Below are positions 27,391-37,426 of a stretch of 64,000 bases of DNA, in pieces (the stretch's first letter is position 1; every line of letters starts with the position of its first letter). The stretch covers positions 8,109-72,108 of the forward strand of contig JAEDKN010000002.1 of the NCBI GenBank assembly GCA_016295795.1. The letters run 5' to 3'. The translations under genes were made by a program, and so were the position numbers. The notes beneath the pieces were generated by a model. That model did no database searches, was not told the origin of the DNA, and saw only the letters and a list, made by a program, of their open reading frames with translations. Source of the DNA: Bacilli bacterium. GTDB lineage: Bacteria > Bacillota_I > Bacilli_A > RF39 > UBA660.

Positions 27391-28812
27391 ATGGAAAAAG
27401 AAGATTCAAAAAGGGAAGTAAATAAAAAGAAAAATGTTGCTCAGACGCAAACTTTTAACAAAACAAGTGATTTAAGTAAAAGAGGCAAATCAAAGTCTAA
27501 AAATCATAATGTGCTTCAAAACGAAAAAGAAAATTTAAAAGATGAAACGTCAAAAAGAGCCAAAGAAAATACTAGAAATAAATTTAGCAATATTTTTAAG
27601 AAAATCAACTCTAAGAAAAAGGTTGAAAAGCAAAGGGCTAAATTCAATTTATTAGAAGTTATAATAATAATGATAATAACCGCAGTATGTGCTATCACAA
27701 TAACAATAAAAGTTTCATATGCAATAAATAAAACACCAAAGAAGATAATGACAGAAGCAGAATTAGTAGAGTTAGTAGAAACATATGAATCTATAGTGGA
27801 TGATTATTATGAAGACGTTGATAAAAATGAATTGATTGATGCAGCTATTTCCGGAATGATAGAATACTTAGATGATCCATATTCGACATATTTGGACGAA
27901 GACAAAAGTGCTTCTTTTAATGAGGAACTAGAAGGGGAATATGTTGGAATGGGGGGAGAAATAACTTTTTCTAAAGAAGGAAAAATTTATATCACTAAGA
28001 TTTTTGAAAATAGTCCAGCAGCTTCAGCGGGTTTGAAAGTAAAAGATATAATTACTAAAATAGATGGTAAAAGTGTAGAAGGAATGAATCTTAATGAAGT
28101 TTCCGACTTAATAAAAGGTAAAAGTGGAACAAAAGTTGAATTAACAATACTTAGAGAAGGAAAAGAAGAAACGATAGAAGTTACTAGAGGGAAGGTGGAC
28201 ATAGAGTCTGTTACCTCTAAGATAATATCTAAGGGTGATAAAGAGATAGGTGTAATAAATATCTCGGTATTTGCAAATAACACTTATGATCAATTTGTCA
28301 AAGTGGAAAAAGAATTAGAAGAATCAGGTATTGACTCGCTAATATTAGATTTAAGAGGAAATAGTGGAGGATATTTAACGACGGTTAAATCTATTGCAGA
28401 ATTGTTTCTTAATAAAAATGATATAATATATCAATTAGATACAAAAGGTAAGATAGAAAAAGTTATAAATAAAAAGGATCCGACAATTAAATTAAAGACT
28501 GCGGTTTTGGTAAATAAAGCAAGCGCTTCTGCTTCTGAGATATTGATGGCTGCATTAAAAGAGAATTTGTCATCGCCTGTTATAGGGGTTACCACTTATG
28601 GAAAAGGAAAGGTTCAAAAAACTAGAACTCTTTCTAGTGGAGCCATGATAAAATATACTATACAAAATTGGCTTACTCCGGAGGGCAATGAAATTGAAGG
28701 AAAGGGAGTTACACCTACGGATGAAGTGGAACTTGATGAAAAGTACTATGTTAATCCTACTGATGAAAATGATAATCAATTACAAAAAGCATTAGAAATA
28801 ATGAGTAAATAA
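27391..28812 (+). CDS. ctpA: C-terminal processing peptidase (S41A, CtpA/CtpB-like)
   Basis: 473 residues. An unusual 85-residue Lys/Asn-rich cytoplasmic N-terminus precedes one transmembrane helix (LLEVIIIMIITAVCAITITI). Outside are the cap segment DDPYSTYLDEDK, a PDZ domain (VGMGGEITFSKEGKIYITKIF...GKSGTKVELTILREGK) and the S41 catalytic core. NKASASASEIL holds the nucleophilic Ser (about 376) and TTYGKGKVQ the Lys general base (about 404). It degrades or trims envelope proteins recognised by their C-termini. It follows the thioredoxin-like gene by ten bases. The charged N-terminal extension is longer than usual. Confidence 0.94.
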   Translation: MEKEDSKREVNKKKNVAQTQTFNKTSDLSKRGKSKSKNHNVLQNEKENLKDETSKRAKENTRNKFSNIFKKINSKKKVEKQRAKFNLLEVIIIMIITAVCAITITIKVSYAINKTPKKIMTEAELVELVETYESIVDDYYEDVDKNELIDAAISGMIEYLDDPYSTYLDEDKSASFNEELEGEYVGMGGEITFSKEGKIYITKIFENSPAASAGLKVKDIITKIDGKSVEGMNLNEVSDLIKGKSGTKVELTILREGKEETIEVTRGKVDIESVTSKIISKGDKEIGVINISVFANNTYDQFVKVEKELEESGIDSLILDLRGNSGGYLTTVKSIAELFLNKNDIIYQLDTKGKIEKVINKKDPTIKLKTAVLVNKASASASEILMAALKENLSSPVIGVTTYGKGKVQKTRTLSSGAMIKYTIQNWLTPEGNEIEGKGVTPTDEVELDEKYYVNPTDENDNQLQKALEIMSK

Positions 28813-28850
28813 TTTTACTTATTATTTCTTTTATTTTATTAAAAAAAGGG

Positions 28851-28880
28851 TTGATTTCCTTAATGGTAATGTGTTATAAT
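28851..28880 (+). promoter_or_regulatory. S10-spc-alpha operon promoter
   Basis: TTGATT (28851-28856), 18 bp, TATAAT (28875-28880) with TG one base upstream. The next gene on this strand is rpsJ. Confidence 0.82.
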
Positions 28881-28891
28881 TTAGTACGTGT

Positions 28892-28985
28892 GACTGGCTT
28901 AGATGTGTGAGGTTGCTGATACACCAGGATAAGTTGATAAATTAAATCAGGTTATTTACACGGAGCAAGTCTATACCAAGATATA
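28892..28985 (+). promoter_or_regulatory. S10 operon mRNA leader (Bacillus-type, likely L4-responsive)
   Basis: GACTGGCT (28892-28899) pairs with AGCAAGTC (28964-28971), one mismatch, enclosing GTGT/ACAC (28905-28908 and 28921-28924) and a small TGAT/ATCA hairpin. The sequence CACGGAGCAAGTC near the 3' side is shared by many Bacilli rpsJ leaders as I remember them. Autogenous control by L4 is known for the B. subtilis S10 leader; here it is inferred. Confidence 0.6.
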
Positions 28986-29004
28986 GGCGAAGGGAGGATA
29001 TGAA

Positions 29005-29310
29005 ATGTCAAATAGAGTTCGTATCAAATTAAAAGCATATGATCATAGAATACTTGATAATGCAACGACTAAAATTGTAGAAACTGCAAAAAGAATGAAT
29101 AGTGAAATAAGTGGACCAGTACCACTACCAACAGAAGTTGAAAAATACACTATTTTAAGAGCTGTACATAAGTACAAAGATTCACGTGAGCAGTTTGAAA
29201 TGCGTACACACAAGAGGTTGATTGATATTAAAAATCCAAGTAAAGAGTTAATAGATGCATTGGCTCATTTAGATATACCAAGTGGTGTGGACATTCAAAT
29301 TAAATTATAA
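29005..29310 (+). CDS. rpsJ: Ribosomal protein uS10
   Basis: 101 residues, normal length. It is a 30S head protein, and as NusE it also joins transcription antitermination complexes. Signature [24 protein letters not shown] at the start and [15 protein letters not shown] in the second half. AGGGAGG precedes the ATG. It is the first gene of the ribosomal superoperon that runs to rplQ at 43022, all on the plus strand with short gaps. Confidence 0.98.
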   Translation: MSNRVRIKLKAYDHRILDNATTKIVETAKRMNSEISGPVPLPTEVEKYTILRAVHKYKDSREQFEMRTHKRLIDIKNPSKELIDALAHLDIPSGVDIQIKL

Positions 29311-29329
29311 AATATAGGAGGAACAAGAA

Positions 29330-30067
29330 ATGAAAGGAATCTTAGGAAAAAAGGTTGGAATGACTCAAGTTTTTGCTAAGAACGGTAAACTAATTCCTGT
29401 TACTGTTGTGGAAGTAGAGCCAAATGTGGTTACTCAAATTAAAACAGTAGAGAAAGACGGTTATGATGCGATTCAATTGGGCGCAATAACTGTTAGAGAA
29501 AAAGTTTCGAATAAGCCAAAAACAGGTCATACTAACAAAGCAAACACTGCTCCTAAGCGCTTCTTAAAAGAAATCAGAGGAGTAAATGTTGAAGAATATA
29601 CTTTGGGGCAAGTAATTGATGCTAGTATTTTTAAAGAAGGGGAAATTGTTGACGTAAGTGGAATCAGTAAAGGAAAAGGGTTCCAGGGTGTTATTAAACG
29701 TCACAATCAATCACGTGGTCCAATGGGACACGGTTCTCAGTATCATAGAGGAGTAGGTTCTCTAGGTACAATGTTACCTATGCACGTATTAAAAGGTAAA
29801 AAACTACCTGGCCATATGGGAAATGTTGCTTCAACTATTCAAAATTTGGAAGTTGTTGCAGTTGATTTAGAAAATAATGTTATCTTAATAAAAGGTAATG
29901 TTCCAGGTCCAAAAAAATCTTTAGTTATGATCAAAACTTCAGTTAAAAAAGGAGAAAAAGTAAATCCTGCAGAAGAATTGATTAGCTACGAAATAATTGA
30001 AGAAAATACTGAAGTAGCTGATGATGAACAAGTACAAACTGAAGAAACACAGACTACTGAAGAATAA
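29330..30067 (+). CDS. rplC: Ribosomal protein uL3
   Basis: 245 residues, somewhat long because of an acidic Gln/Thr/Glu tail of about 30 residues not seen in most L3. [15 protein letters not shown] opens the protein; the central extension [22 protein letters not shown] is the loop that reaches the peptidyl transferase centre, with the conserved Gln that is methylated in some bacteria. L3 is an early 23S rRNA assembly protein. AGGAGG lies before the ATG, 20 bp after rpsJ. Confidence 0.98.
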   Translation: MKGILGKKVGMTQVFAKNGKLIPVTVVEVEPNVVTQIKTVEKDGYDAIQLGAITVREKVSNKPKTGHTNKANTAPKRFLKEIRGVNVEEYTLGQVIDASIFKEGEIVDVSGISKGKGFQGVIKRHNQSRGPMGHGSQYHRGVGSLGTMLPMHVLKGKKLPGHMGNVASTIQNLEVVAVDLENNVILIKGNVPGPKKSLVMIKTSVKKGEKVNPAEELISYEIIEENTEVADDEQVQTEETQTTEE

Positions 30068-30119
30068 TCATCACAAAACAATACAAAGAAATTAAAATGT
30101 GATGAAAGGAGGAAATAAA

Positions 30120-30740
30120 ATGGAAAAACAAGCAATTGTAAATTTAAATGGCGAAAAGATTAAAGATAGAAAACTTAACGAAAATATATTTGCTATTGAG
30201 CCTAATAATAAAGTTTTATATGATGCCATAATATTAGCTAGAGCATCATTAAGACAAGGAACTCATAGTACAAAAACACGTGCAGAAGTAAGTGGCGGTG
30301 GAAGAAAACCATGGCGCCAAAAAGGAACAGGTCACGCTAGACAAGGTTCTATTAGAGCTGTTCAATGGAGGGGTGGCGGAATTGCGTTTGGCCCAACTCC
30401 TAGAGATTATTCTAAAAAAATGAATCGCAAAGAGAGAAGATTGGCATTAAAGAGCGCTTTAGCTATTAAGGCTCAAGATATGGTTATTGTTGAGGAGTTA
30501 AAATTATCTACTCCTAAAACAAAAGATATGAAGAATCTTCTTGCAAATTTAAAATTAGAAGATACTAAAACTTTAATAATTGTTAAAGAATTGGATGAAA
30601 ACATAATATTAGCTTCTAGAAATCTACAAAATGTAGCGTTGCTTGAAGCTAGAGAAATAAATGTATTGGATTTGATTGCTGCAGACAAGATTTTGATAAC
30701 TGATGAGGCATTAAGTTCTATAGAGGAGGTGCTAGCATAA
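30120..30740 (+). CDS. rplD: Ribosomal protein uL4
   Basis: 206 residues from ATG 30120; an upstream GTG at 30099 would place the AAAGGAGG site inside the gene. KTRAEVSGGGRKPWRQKGTG is the conserved loop that lines the peptide exit tunnel, and ARQGSIRAVQWRGGGIAFGP follows. L4 also binds its own operon leader in several bacteria, so the leader at 28892 is its likely target. The stop shares one base with the rplW start. Confidence 0.98.
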   Translation: MEKQAIVNLNGEKIKDRKLNENIFAIEPNNKVLYDAIILARASLRQGTHSTKTRAEVSGGGRKPWRQKGTGHARQGSIRAVQWRGGGIAFGPTPRDYSKKMNRKERRLALKSALAIKAQDMVIVEELKLSTPKTKDMKNLLANLKLEDTKTLIIVKELDENIILASRNLQNVALLEAREINVLDLIAADKILITDEALSSIEEVLA

Positions 30741-31024
30741 TGGATACTAAATATTTAGAGATTATTAAAGCACCAGTTATTACTGAAAAGAGTGCTAATA
30801 TGGCACAAAATGAAGGAAAATATGCTTTTAAGGTTAATCCAAAAGCAAATAAAACAGAAATTAAACAAGCTATTGAAAAAATATTCAATGTTAAGGTTGT
30901 TGAAATTTCTACGATTAATGAAAAACCAAAGAAAAGAAGAGTGGGCCGTTATAGTGGACTTAGCAATCGTAGTAAAAAAGCAATTGTTAAATTAGCTGAA
31001 GGTCAAACTATCGATCTTGGTTAG
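30740..31024 (+). CDS. rplW: Ribosomal protein uL23
   Basis: 94 residues. [19 protein letters not shown] at the N-terminus and [26 protein letters not shown] in the middle identify L23. It forms the rim of the exit tunnel and is the docking site for trigger factor and SRP. The ATG overlaps the rplD stop by one base (TAATG), so the two are translationally coupled. Confidence 0.97.
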   Translation: MDTKYLEIIKAPVITEKSANMAQNEGKYAFKVNPKANKTEIKQAIEKIFNVKVVEISTINEKPKKRRVGRYSGLSNRSKKAIVKLAEGQTIDLG

Positions 31025-31038
31025 AAGGAGGGTTACTT

Positions 31039-31869
31039 ATGGCAATTAGAAATTATAAACCAACTACCAATGGTAGACGTAAAATGAGTACCTTAATTAA
31101 TACTGAAATTACTACAGATACTCCGGAAAAAAGTTTATTGGTTACATTAAAGAAAAACGGTGGACGTAATAACCAGGGAAGAATAACTACTAGACATAAA
31201 GGCGGAGGAGCTAAAAGAAAATATAGAATTATTGATTTTAAAAGAAATAAAAGAGACATAGTTGGCGTTGTAGCTTCAATCGAATATGATCCTAATAGAA
31301 GCGCAAATATTGCGTTAATTAATTATAAAGATGGAGAAAAAAGATACATTATTGCTCCAAAAGATTTAAAAGTCGGCATGGAAATAATGAGCGGTGAAAA
31401 CGCTGATATCAAGGTTGGAAATGCATTGCCAATCAAAAACATCCCAGTTGGTACTGTTATCCATAATATAGAATTAAAACCTGGAAAAGGTGGAGAACTT
31501 GCACGTTCTGCTGGAGCCTCAGCTCAAATCCTTGGACGTGAAGGAAATTATGTAATGGTTCGTTTATCTAGTGGTGAGCAAAGAAAGATTTTAGGAACTT
31601 GCTATGCCACTGTTGGAGAAGTTGGAAATGAAGATTACGAACTTGTTAAATTAGGAAAAGCTGGACGCAGTCGTCATTTAGGTATCAAACCTACGGTTCG
31701 TGGTTCAGTTATGAATCCTAATGACCATCCACACGGTGGTGGTGAGGGTCGTGCGCCAATCGGACGCAAAGGACCAGTTACTCCTTGGGGTAAACCAGCA
31801 CTTGGATATAAAACTCGTAAAAAGAAAGCATCAGATAAACTAATAGTTCGTCGTCGTAATGGTAAGTAA
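31039..31869 (+). CDS. rplB: Ribosomal protein uL2
   Basis: 276 residues, normal length. [25 protein letters not shown] lies in the N-terminal RNA-binding part, and [26 protein letters not shown] near the C-terminus contains the conserved His close to the peptidyl transferase centre. L2 is needed for subunit joining. AAGGAGGG precedes the ATG. Intergenic gaps to neighbours are 14 and 13 bp. Confidence 0.99.
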   Translation: MAIRNYKPTTNGRRKMSTLINTEITTDTPEKSLLVTLKKNGGRNNQGRITTRHKGGGAKRKYRIIDFKRNKRDIVGVVASIEYDPNRSANIALINYKDGEKRYIIAPKDLKVGMEIMSGENADIKVGNALPIKNIPVGTVIHNIELKPGKGGELARSAGASAQILGREGNYVMVRLSSGEQRKILGTCYATVGEVGNEDYELVKLGKAGRSRHLGIKPTVRGSVMNPNDHPHGGGEGRAPIGRKGPVTPWGKPALGYKTRKKKASDKLIVRRRNGK

Positions 31870-31882
31870 GGAGGAAAAATAA

Positions 31883-32152
31883 ATGAGTAGAAGTTTAAAA
31901 AAAGGGCCTTATGTTTTTGATAGATTATTGAAAAAGGTCGAAGAATTAAACAAAAGTGGTAAGAAAGAAGTTATTAAAACATGGTCACGTCGTTCAACTA
32001 TATTTCCTGCCTTCATCGGACACACTTTTGCAGTTCATAATGGAAAAGAATTTATTCCTGTATATGTAACTGAAGATATGGTAGGTCACAAATTGGGAGA
32101 GTTTGCATTGACTCGTAAATTTGGTGGTCACGGCGATAATAAAAAGAAATAA
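31883..32152 (+). CDS. rpsS: Ribosomal protein uS19
   Basis: 89 residues. [22 protein letters not shown] and [44 protein letters not shown] are diagnostic (given here as two adjoining blocks). S19 sits in the 30S head and forms a bridge with the 50S subunit and contacts with A-site tRNA. AAGGAGG precedes the ATG. Confidence 0.98.
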   Translation: MSRSLKKGPYVFDRLLKKVEELNKSGKKEVIKTWSRRSTIFPAFIGHTFAVHNGKEFIPVYVTEDMVGHKLGEFALTRKFGGHGDNKKK

Positions 32153-32171
32153 TGACTAGGAGGAAAATAAT

Positions 32172-32504
32172 ATGGAAGCAAGAGCAATCGCAAAAACTCT
32201 TAGAGTATCACCTATTAAAGCAAGATTGGTTGTTGATTTAATTCGTGGTAAAGATGTTAATGTTGCATTAAACATATTAAACAATATGAATAAAAAGCCA
32301 GCTAGGCTTACAAAAAAAGTTTTAGATTCAGCAGTTGCAAATGCAGTTAATAATAATGGTGCAAAAGCTGAAGAATTATATGTAAAAGAAGCAAGAGTAG
32401 ATGCAGGTCCTGTAATGAAAAGACACATGTTTGATTCACGTAGTCATATAGGACACAACGATAAAAGAACTAGTCACATTGTTATTACTGTGGCTAGCAA
32501 ATAA
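32172..32504 (+). CDS. rplV: Ribosomal protein uL22
   Basis: 110 residues. [25 protein letters not shown] at the start and the beta-hairpin toward the end ([21 protein letters not shown]) which lines the exit tunnel near L4. That hairpin normally reads with RGRAxxIxKRTSHI; the [23 protein letters not shown] version is a moderate variant. Length is normal. AGGAGG lies nine bases before the ATG. Confidence 0.97.
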   Translation: MEARAIAKTLRVSPIKARLVVDLIRGKDVNVALNILNNMNKKPARLTKKVLDSAVANAVNNNGAKAEELYVKEARVDAGPVMKRHMFDSRSHIGHNDKRTSHIVITVASK

Positions 32505-32521
32505 TCTGTAAGGAGGTTAAT

Positions 32522-33175
32522 ATGGGTCAAAAAGTTAGTCCAATTGGACTTAGAATTGGAATAAATAAAGACTGGGAAGCTAAATGGTATGCAAATAACA
32601 ATAATTTTTCTAAGTATTTAGAAAATGATATGAAAATTCGTAAATTCTTAGATAAAAAGTTAAAAGATGCATCAATTAGCAAAGTTGAAATAGAAAGAAA
32701 TAATAAGAAAACCGAATTAACTATTCACACTTCTAAACCAGGAATAATTATTGGACGTGGCGGAGAAGAAATCGAAAAGTTAAAGAAAGAAATATCAACT
32801 TTAGTTGGAGAAAACGTTCAAATTTCAATTGTTGATATTAAAAAACCAGAAATTGATGCTAATTTAGTAGCACAATCTATAGCTAATCAAATAGAAAACA
32901 GAGCATCATTCCGTATGGCACAAAAAAGGGCAATTAGAAATGCCATGAAAAATGGTGTTAAAGGAATTAAGACTTTGGTATCTGGAAGATTAGGTGGTGC
33001 TGATATGGCACGTAGTGAAGGATATACCGAAGGAACTATTCCACTACATACATTAAGAGCTGATATTGATTATGCAACAAGTGAAGCAGATACAACATAT
33101 GGAAAAATCGGAATTAAAGTATGGATTTATAAAGGAGAAATTCTTCAAGATAAAAAGGCTAAAGGAGGTAATTAA
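32522..33175 (+). CDS. rpsC: Ribosomal protein uS3
   Basis: 217 residues. [24 protein letters not shown] opens the protein. The KH type-2 domain has [18 protein letters not shown], and the C-terminal half has [33 protein letters not shown]3 lines the mRNA entry channel and helps unwind mRNA. AAGGAGG precedes the ATG. Two bases separate the stop from rplP, and the rplP ribosome site AAAGGAGG lies within the last codons. Confidence 0.98.
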   Translation: MGQKVSPIGLRIGINKDWEAKWYANNNNFSKYLENDMKIRKFLDKKLKDASISKVEIERNNKKTELTIHTSKPGIIIGRGGEEIEKLKKEISTLVGENVQISIVDIKKPEIDANLVAQSIANQIENRASFRMAQKRAIRNAMKNGVKGIKTLVSGRLGGADMARSEGYTEGTIPLHTLRADIDYATSEADTTYGKIGIKVWIYKGEILQDKKAKGGN

Positions 33176-33177
33176 AG

Positions 33178-33612
33178 ATGGCACTAATACCAGCAAGAAC
33201 AAAATATCGTCGTGTTCATAGATTACCTTACGAAGGTCATGCAAAAGGAAATACAACATTAAGTTTTGGTGAATATGGTTTGCAAGCAAAAGAGGGAGCT
33301 TGGATTACTTCAAATCAAATTGAAGCAGCTCGTATTGCTATGACACGTTATATGAAACGTGGAGGAAAAGTATGGATAAATATTTTCCCACATTTACCAT
33401 TAACTCAGAAACCTTTAGGAACACGTCAAGGAAAAGGAAAAGGTAATGTTGAAAAATGGGTTGCAGTTGTTAAAGAAGGAAAAATAATGTTTGAAATAGC
33501 TGGAGTTGATGAGGCTACAGCTAGGGAAGCACTAAGACTTGCTTCACATAAGTTACCAATTAAAACAAAATTTGTAATGAAAGAAAATGGTGGTGATAAA
33601 AATGAAGGTTAA
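33178..33612 (+). CDS. rplP: Ribosomal protein uL16
   Basis: 144 residues. [15 protein letters not shown] (Leu-Ile in place of the usual Leu-Met), [27 protein letters not shown] and MGxGKG-like [17 protein letters not shown]16 helps position tRNA in the A and P sites on the 50S subunit. The last 11 bases overlap rpmC. The loop normally read as PAETRMGKGKG is [10 protein letters not shown] here. Confidence 0.97.
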   Translation: MALIPARTKYRRVHRLPYEGHAKGNTTLSFGEYGLQAKEGAWITSNQIEAARIAMTRYMKRGGKVWINIFPHLPLTQKPLGTRQGKGKGNVEKWVAVVKEGKIMFEIAGVDEATAREALRLASHKLPIKTKFVMKENGGDKNEG

Positions 33613-33796
33613 TGAAATAAGAAATCTAACCACTGAAGAAATAAATGCAAAGATAAAAGAAACTAAAGAAGAATTATTTAATTTACGTTTTCAACAAGCA
33701 ACCGGAAACTTAGAAAAACCTTCAAGAATAAGAGAATTAAGACATCTAGTCGCTAGACTTAAAACAGTTCTACGCGAACGTGAGTTAAAGGATTAG
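33602..33796 (+). CDS. rpmC: Ribosomal protein uL29
   Basis: 64 residues from ATG 33602, overlapping the rplP end by 11 bp; GGTGGTGAT inside rplP acts as the ribosome site. Two helices: [26 protein letters not shown] and [29 protein letters not shown]29 lies next to L23 at the tunnel exit. Length is normal. Confidence 0.96.
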   Translation: MKVNEIRNLTTEEINAKIKETKEELFNLRFQQATGNLEKPSRIRELRHLVARLKTVLRERELKD

Positions 33797-33805
33797 GGAG
33801 GCACT

Positions 33806-34063
33806 ATGGAAAAGGTAAGAAAAGAACTAGTTGGAAAAGTTGTAAGTGATAAGAACAACAAAACTATTACCGTTTTAGTTGAAACTTATAAAAAACATCC
33901 ATTGTATGGCAAGAGAGTTAAGTATTCTAAGAAATATGCTGTACATGATGAATCTAATAAGGCAAAAGTAGGAGATATAGTTAGAATAGTTGAAACTAGA
34001 CCACTTTCTGCTACTAAAAGATTTTATTTAAAAGAAATAGTAAAAGAAGCAGTTATTTTATAA
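33806..34063 (+). CDS. rpsQ: Ribosomal protein uS17
   Basis: 85 residues with the OB-fold pattern [40 protein letters not shown] and [20 protein letters not shown]. It is a primary 16S rRNA-binding protein in the 30S body. GGGAGGC precedes the ATG, nine bases after rpmC. Confidence 0.97.
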   Translation: MEKVRKELVGKVVSDKNNKTITVLVETYKKHPLYGKRVKYSKKYAVHDESNKAKVGDIVRIVETRPLSATKRFYLKEIVKEAVIL

Positions 34064-34087
34064 CTCTTAGGTGAAGGAGGATTAATT

Positions 34088-34456
34088 ATGATTCAACAAG
34101 AAAGTCGTTTAAAAGTTGCAGACAATTCAGGTGCAAAAGAACTTTTAGTTATTCGTGTGCTTGGTGGAAGCAAAGTAAAAACTGGTAATATCGGGGACAT
34201 AGTTGTTGGTACAATTAAAAAAGCCACACCTAATGGAACTGTGAAAAAAGGCAAAGTTGTTAAAGCGGTTGTTGTTAGAAGTAAGTTTGGTACTAGAAGA
34301 CCTGACGGAAGCTATATCAAATTTGATGACAATGCATGCGTAATTATTAAAGATGACAAGAGTCCAGTAGGAACTCGTATCTTTGGACCTGTAGCACGTG
34401 AACTTCGTGATGCAGATTACATGAAAATAGTATCTTTAGCTAAAGAAGTGCTATAA
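34088..34456 (+). CDS. rplN: Ribosomal protein uL14
   Basis: 122 residues. [27 protein letters not shown] opens it, and [29 protein letters not shown] closes the beta-barrel. L14 sits at the subunit interface, where the silencing factor RsfS binds. GAAGGAGG precedes the ATG. Length is standard. Confidence 0.98.
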   Translation: MIQQESRLKVADNSGAKELLVIRVLGGSKVKTGNIGDIVVGTIKKATPNGTVKKGKVVKAVVVRSKFGTRRPDGSYIKFDDNACVIIKDDKSPVGTRIFGPVARELRDADYMKIVSLAKEVL

Positions 34457-34467
34457 AGGAGGATATT

Positions 34468-34776
34468 ATGAACTTTAAAGTAGGAGATAAAGTCGTAGTA
34501 ATTGCTGGATCTAGTAAAGGAAAAGAAGGAAAAATTACTAAAGTTTTAAGAAAAGAAAACAAAGTAATTGTTGAAGGATGCAACATAATTAAAAAGCATA
34601 AAAAACCAACTCAGAATGAAACTGGTGGTATTCTAGAAATAGAAGCACCAATTCATGCTTCAAATGTTATGATTATAGATCCTAAAACAAAGAAGAGAAC
34701 TAGAATCGGACATACTATTGATAAAAACAATAAAAAAATAAGAATAACTAAAAAATCAAATGAAAAGATTGATTAG
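34468..34776 (+). CDS. rplX: Ribosomal protein uL24
   Basis: 102 residues. The KOW motif VGDKVVVIAGSSKGKEGKITKVLRKENKVIVEG is followed by KKHKKPTQNETGGILEIEAPIHASNVMI. L24 starts 50S assembly and lies near the tunnel exit. AAAGGAGG precedes the ATG. It is 11 bases after rplN. Confidence 0.97.
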   Translation: MNFKVGDKVVVIAGSSKGKEGKITKVLRKENKVIVEGCNIIKKHKKPTQNETGGILEIEAPIHASNVMIIDPKTKKRTRIGHTIDKNNKKIRITKKSNEKID

Positions 34777-34794
34777 TGGAAGGAGGGTAACGAG

Positions 34795-35334
34795 ATGAAC
34801 CGCCTAAAAGAAAAGTATTTAAATGAAATTGTTCCAAGTTTAACAAAAAAACACAATTATAAATCAGTAATGGAAGTTCCAAAATTAGAAAAAATCGTTA
34901 TTAATATTGGAGTTGGAGATGCTACTAGTAATTCGAAATTATTAGAAGCTGCTGTTCATGATCTTGAACTTATATCTGGTCAGAAGCCAGTTATAACGAA
35001 AGCAAAAAAATCTGTTGCTGGATTTAAAGTAAGAGAAGGTCAATCAATTGGATGTAAAGTTACATTAAGAGGAGATAATATGTATAATTTTATGGATAAG
35101 TTAGTGTCTGTTGGACTTCCTCGTGTAAGAGATTTCCACGGAGTATCACCAAAAGCTTTTGATGGTCGTGGTAATTATACTCTTGGAATTAAAGAACAAT
35201 TGATTTTCTCAGAAATTGAATATGATAACGTTGTAAAAGTTCGCGGTATGGATATAGTTTTTGTAACAACCGCTAAAACTAATGAAGAAGCCTATGATTT
35301 ATTAGATGAACTTGGAATTCCATTTAGAAAGTAA
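34795..35334 (+). CDS. rplE: Ribosomal protein uL5
   Basis: 179 residues. [40 protein letters not shown] and [33 protein letters not shown] are diagnostic. L5 binds 5S rRNA in the central protuberance. AAGGAGGG precedes the ATG. Length is standard. Confidence 0.98.
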   Translation: MNRLKEKYLNEIVPSLTKKHNYKSVMEVPKLEKIVINIGVGDATSNSKLLEAAVHDLELISGQKPVITKAKKSVAGFKVREGQSIGCKVTLRGDNMYNFMDKLVSVGLPRVRDFHGVSPKAFDGRGNYTLGIKEQLIFSEIEYDNVVKVRGMDIVFVTTAKTNEEAYDLLDELGIPFRK

Positions 35335-35348
35335 TTGGAGGGTAAATA

Positions 35349-35534
35349 ATGGCAAAAAAAAGTATGATTGTGAAAGCTAACAAAAAGCAAAAGTTTAAGG
35401 TTCGTGAATATACACGTTGTAAACAATGCGGGAGACCACATGCTGTTATGAGCAAATTTGGAATATGTCGTATTTGCTTTAGAGAATTAGCTTATAAAGG
35501 ACAAATACCAGGTGTAAAAAAATCAAGCTGGTAA
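35349..35534 (+). CDS. rpsN: Ribosomal protein uS14, zinc-binding type
   Basis: 61 residues, the short zinc-containing form. [20 protein letters not shown] supplies the two CxxC pairs. [21 protein letters not shown] closes the protein as usual. S14 lies in the 30S head. It is 15 bp after rplE and has GGAGGGT before the ATG. Whether a zinc-free copy exists elsewhere cannot be seen here. Confidence 0.98.
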   Translation: MAKKSMIVKANKKQKFKVREYTRCKQCGRPHAVMSKFGICRICFRELAYKGQIPGVKKSSW

Positions 35535-35553
35535 TTGGGAAGGAGGATAAATA

Positions 35554-35955
35554 ATGGCTGTAGTAACTGATACAATTGCAGATATGTTAACACGTATTCG
35601 TAATGCAAACGCAATGCGTTATACTGATGTTTCGGTGCCTGCTTCAAATTTGAAAATTGAACTTGCTAGAATTTTAAAAGAAGAAGGATTTATTAAGGAT
35701 TATAAGGTTGTTAAAAATGATGTTCAAGGAACTATCGAATTAACACTTAAATATGGAGATAAAAAGGAAAGAGTAATTACTGGATTAAAGCGCATTTCAA
35801 AACCAGGATTAAGAGTTTATGCTAAGAGTGATGAAATTCCTAAAGTATTAAATGGATTAGGAATTGCTATTATTTCTACATCAAAAGGAATTATGACAGA
35901 TAAAGAAGCAAGACGTCAAAATCTAGGTGGAGAAGTTCTTGCGTATATTTGGTAA
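35554..35955 (+). CDS. rpsH: Ribosomal protein uS8
   Basis: 133 residues. [42 protein letters not shown] at the start and the C-terminal [26 protein letters not shown] are typical. S8 is a central 30S assembly protein and the classic repressor of the spc operon by binding near rplE. AAGGAGG precedes the ATG. Confidence 0.98.
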   Translation: MAVVTDTIADMLTRIRNANAMRYTDVSVPASNLKIELARILKEEGFIKDYKVVKNDVQGTIELTLKYGDKKERVITGLKRISKPGLRVYAKSDEIPKVLNGLGIAIISTSKGIMTDKEARRQNLGGEVLAYIW

Positions 35956-35978
35956 CAAATAAGTAAGGAGGCCTGAAG

Positions 35979-36515
35979 ATGAGTCGTATAGGAAATAGAA
36001 AAATTGAGATTCCTGCTGGGGTTACAGTTGTTGAAGAAAACGGAACTGTTACTGTTAAGGGTCCTAAAGGAGAACTTAATACTAATTTAGTAAATAATAT
36101 TACTATTAAAGTAAACGGAAATGAACTTGAAGTATTGAGAGCGAATGATAGTAAAGAAGTAAAATCAATGCATGGTACAACAAACGCAAACTTAACTAAC
36201 ATGATTAAAGGTGTAACAGAAGGATTTGAAAAAGGACTTGAAATAGTTGGTGTAGGTTATCGTTTTGCTTTGAAAGGAAACAAACTTGTAATAAATGCGG
36301 GTTATTCTCATCAAGTTGAAATGGATATCCCAAATGGGATAACTGTAGAAGTACCTACTAATACAGAAGTAACTGTTAAAGGTATTGATAAAGTTCAAGT
36401 TGGTGAATTTGCAGCAAACATCAGAAAAGTAAGAAAACCAGAACCTTATAAAGGAAAGGGTATTCGCTATAAAGATGAACATATTCGCCGCAAGGAAGGT
36501 AAAAAAGCTGCTTAA
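35979..36515 (+). CDS. rplF: Ribosomal protein uL6
   Basis: 178 residues. MSRIGNRKIEIPAGVTVVEENGTVTVKGPKGEL opens domain one and EPYKGKGIRYKDEHIRRKEGKKA closes domain two. L6 lies near the factor-binding region of the 50S subunit. AAGGAGGCC precedes the ATG. Length is standard. Confidence 0.98.
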   Translation: MSRIGNRKIEIPAGVTVVEENGTVTVKGPKGELNTNLVNNITIKVNGNELEVLRANDSKEVKSMHGTTNANLTNMIKGVTEGFEKGLEIVGVGYRFALKGNKLVINAGYSHQVEMDIPNGITVEVPTNTEVTVKGIDKVQVGEFAANIRKVRKPEPYKGKGIRYKDEHIRRKEGKKAA

Positions 36516-36540
36516 AATATAAGATAAGGAGAAGTTACTT

Positions 36541-36903
36541 ATGATAAATAAAGTGTCAAAAAATGTTATGCGTCAAGCAAGACATGAAAGAATTAGAAAA
36601 AATATTCATGGAACTGTTGCTGTACCAAGATTAAGTGTTTATAGATCTAATTCAAATATATTTGCTCAACTTATTGATGATGAAAATGGTGTCACTTTAG
36701 TGAGTGCTTCATCAATTGATAAAGAATTAAAATTAGAAAATGGTGGCAATATCGAAGCTGCTACTAAAGTTGGTGAATTATTGGCTGATAGAGCACTAAA
36801 AGCTAACATTAAAGAAGTTGTATTTGATAGAGGGGGACACCTTTATCATGGTCGTGTAAAAGCTTTAGCTGAAGCTGCACGTAAGAATGGATTAGAATTC
36901 TAA
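36541..36903 (+). CDS. rplR: Ribosomal protein uL18
   Basis: 120 residues. [34 protein letters not shown] and [27 protein letters not shown] identify L18, which binds 5S rRNA together with L5. AAGGAG lies before the ATG. Length is standard. Confidence 0.97.
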   Translation: MINKVSKNVMRQARHERIRKNIHGTVAVPRLSVYRSNSNIFAQLIDDENGVTLVSASSIDKELKLENGGNIEAATKVGELLADRALKANIKEVVFDRGGHLYHGRVKALAEAARKNGLEF

Positions 36904-36916
36904 TAGGAGGGTATTT

Positions 36917-37426
36917 ATGCAAAATAAAAATAATGACCCTAAGGCAAAAACATTAGAAGAATTAGTTGTCGAAATTAAAAGCGTTGTTAAAGTTAACAAG
37001 GGTGGTAGACAAAGACGATTCTCAGCTACTGTTGTTGTAGGGGATAGAAAAGGTAAGGTTGGATTAGGTATGGGAAAGGCAAATGAAGTACCTGATGCAA
37101 TTAAAAAAGCAATTCAAGCTGCTAATAAAAATTTAATTAAGGTACCTTTAACTGATAATAGAACAATTGCACATGAAGTAAATGGAGTAGCTGGAGCTGC
37201 AAAAGTAATTTTAAAGCCAGCAGCACCAGGTACTGGAGTTATTGCTGGTGGTGCAGTTAGAGCTGTACTAGAACTTGCAGGAATTCAGGATATTTTGTCT
37301 AAATCACTAGGATCAAGAACTAAAAATAATATGGCAAGCGCTACAATTAATGCACTAAAACAAATTAAAACACCAGAACATGTTGCAGAGCTTAGAGGAA
37401 AAACTGTAGAGGAGATTTTGGGATAA
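36917..37426 (+). CDS. rpsE: Ribosomal protein uS5
   Basis: 169 residues. [46 protein letters not shown] is the dsRBD-like half and [33 protein letters not shown] the second half. S5 secures decoding fidelity and mRNA helicase activity at the entry site. Its stop shares one base with the rplO start. In most Bacillota rpmD (L30) lies between the two; here there is none. Confidence 0.98.
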   Translation: MQNKNNDPKAKTLEELVVEIKSVVKVNKGGRQRRFSATVVVGDRKGKVGLGMGKANEVPDAIKKAIQAANKNLIKVPLTDNRTIAHEVNGVAGAAKVILKPAAPGTGVIAGGAVRAVLELAGIQDILSKSLGSRTKNNMASATINALKQIKTPEHVAELRGKTVEEILG

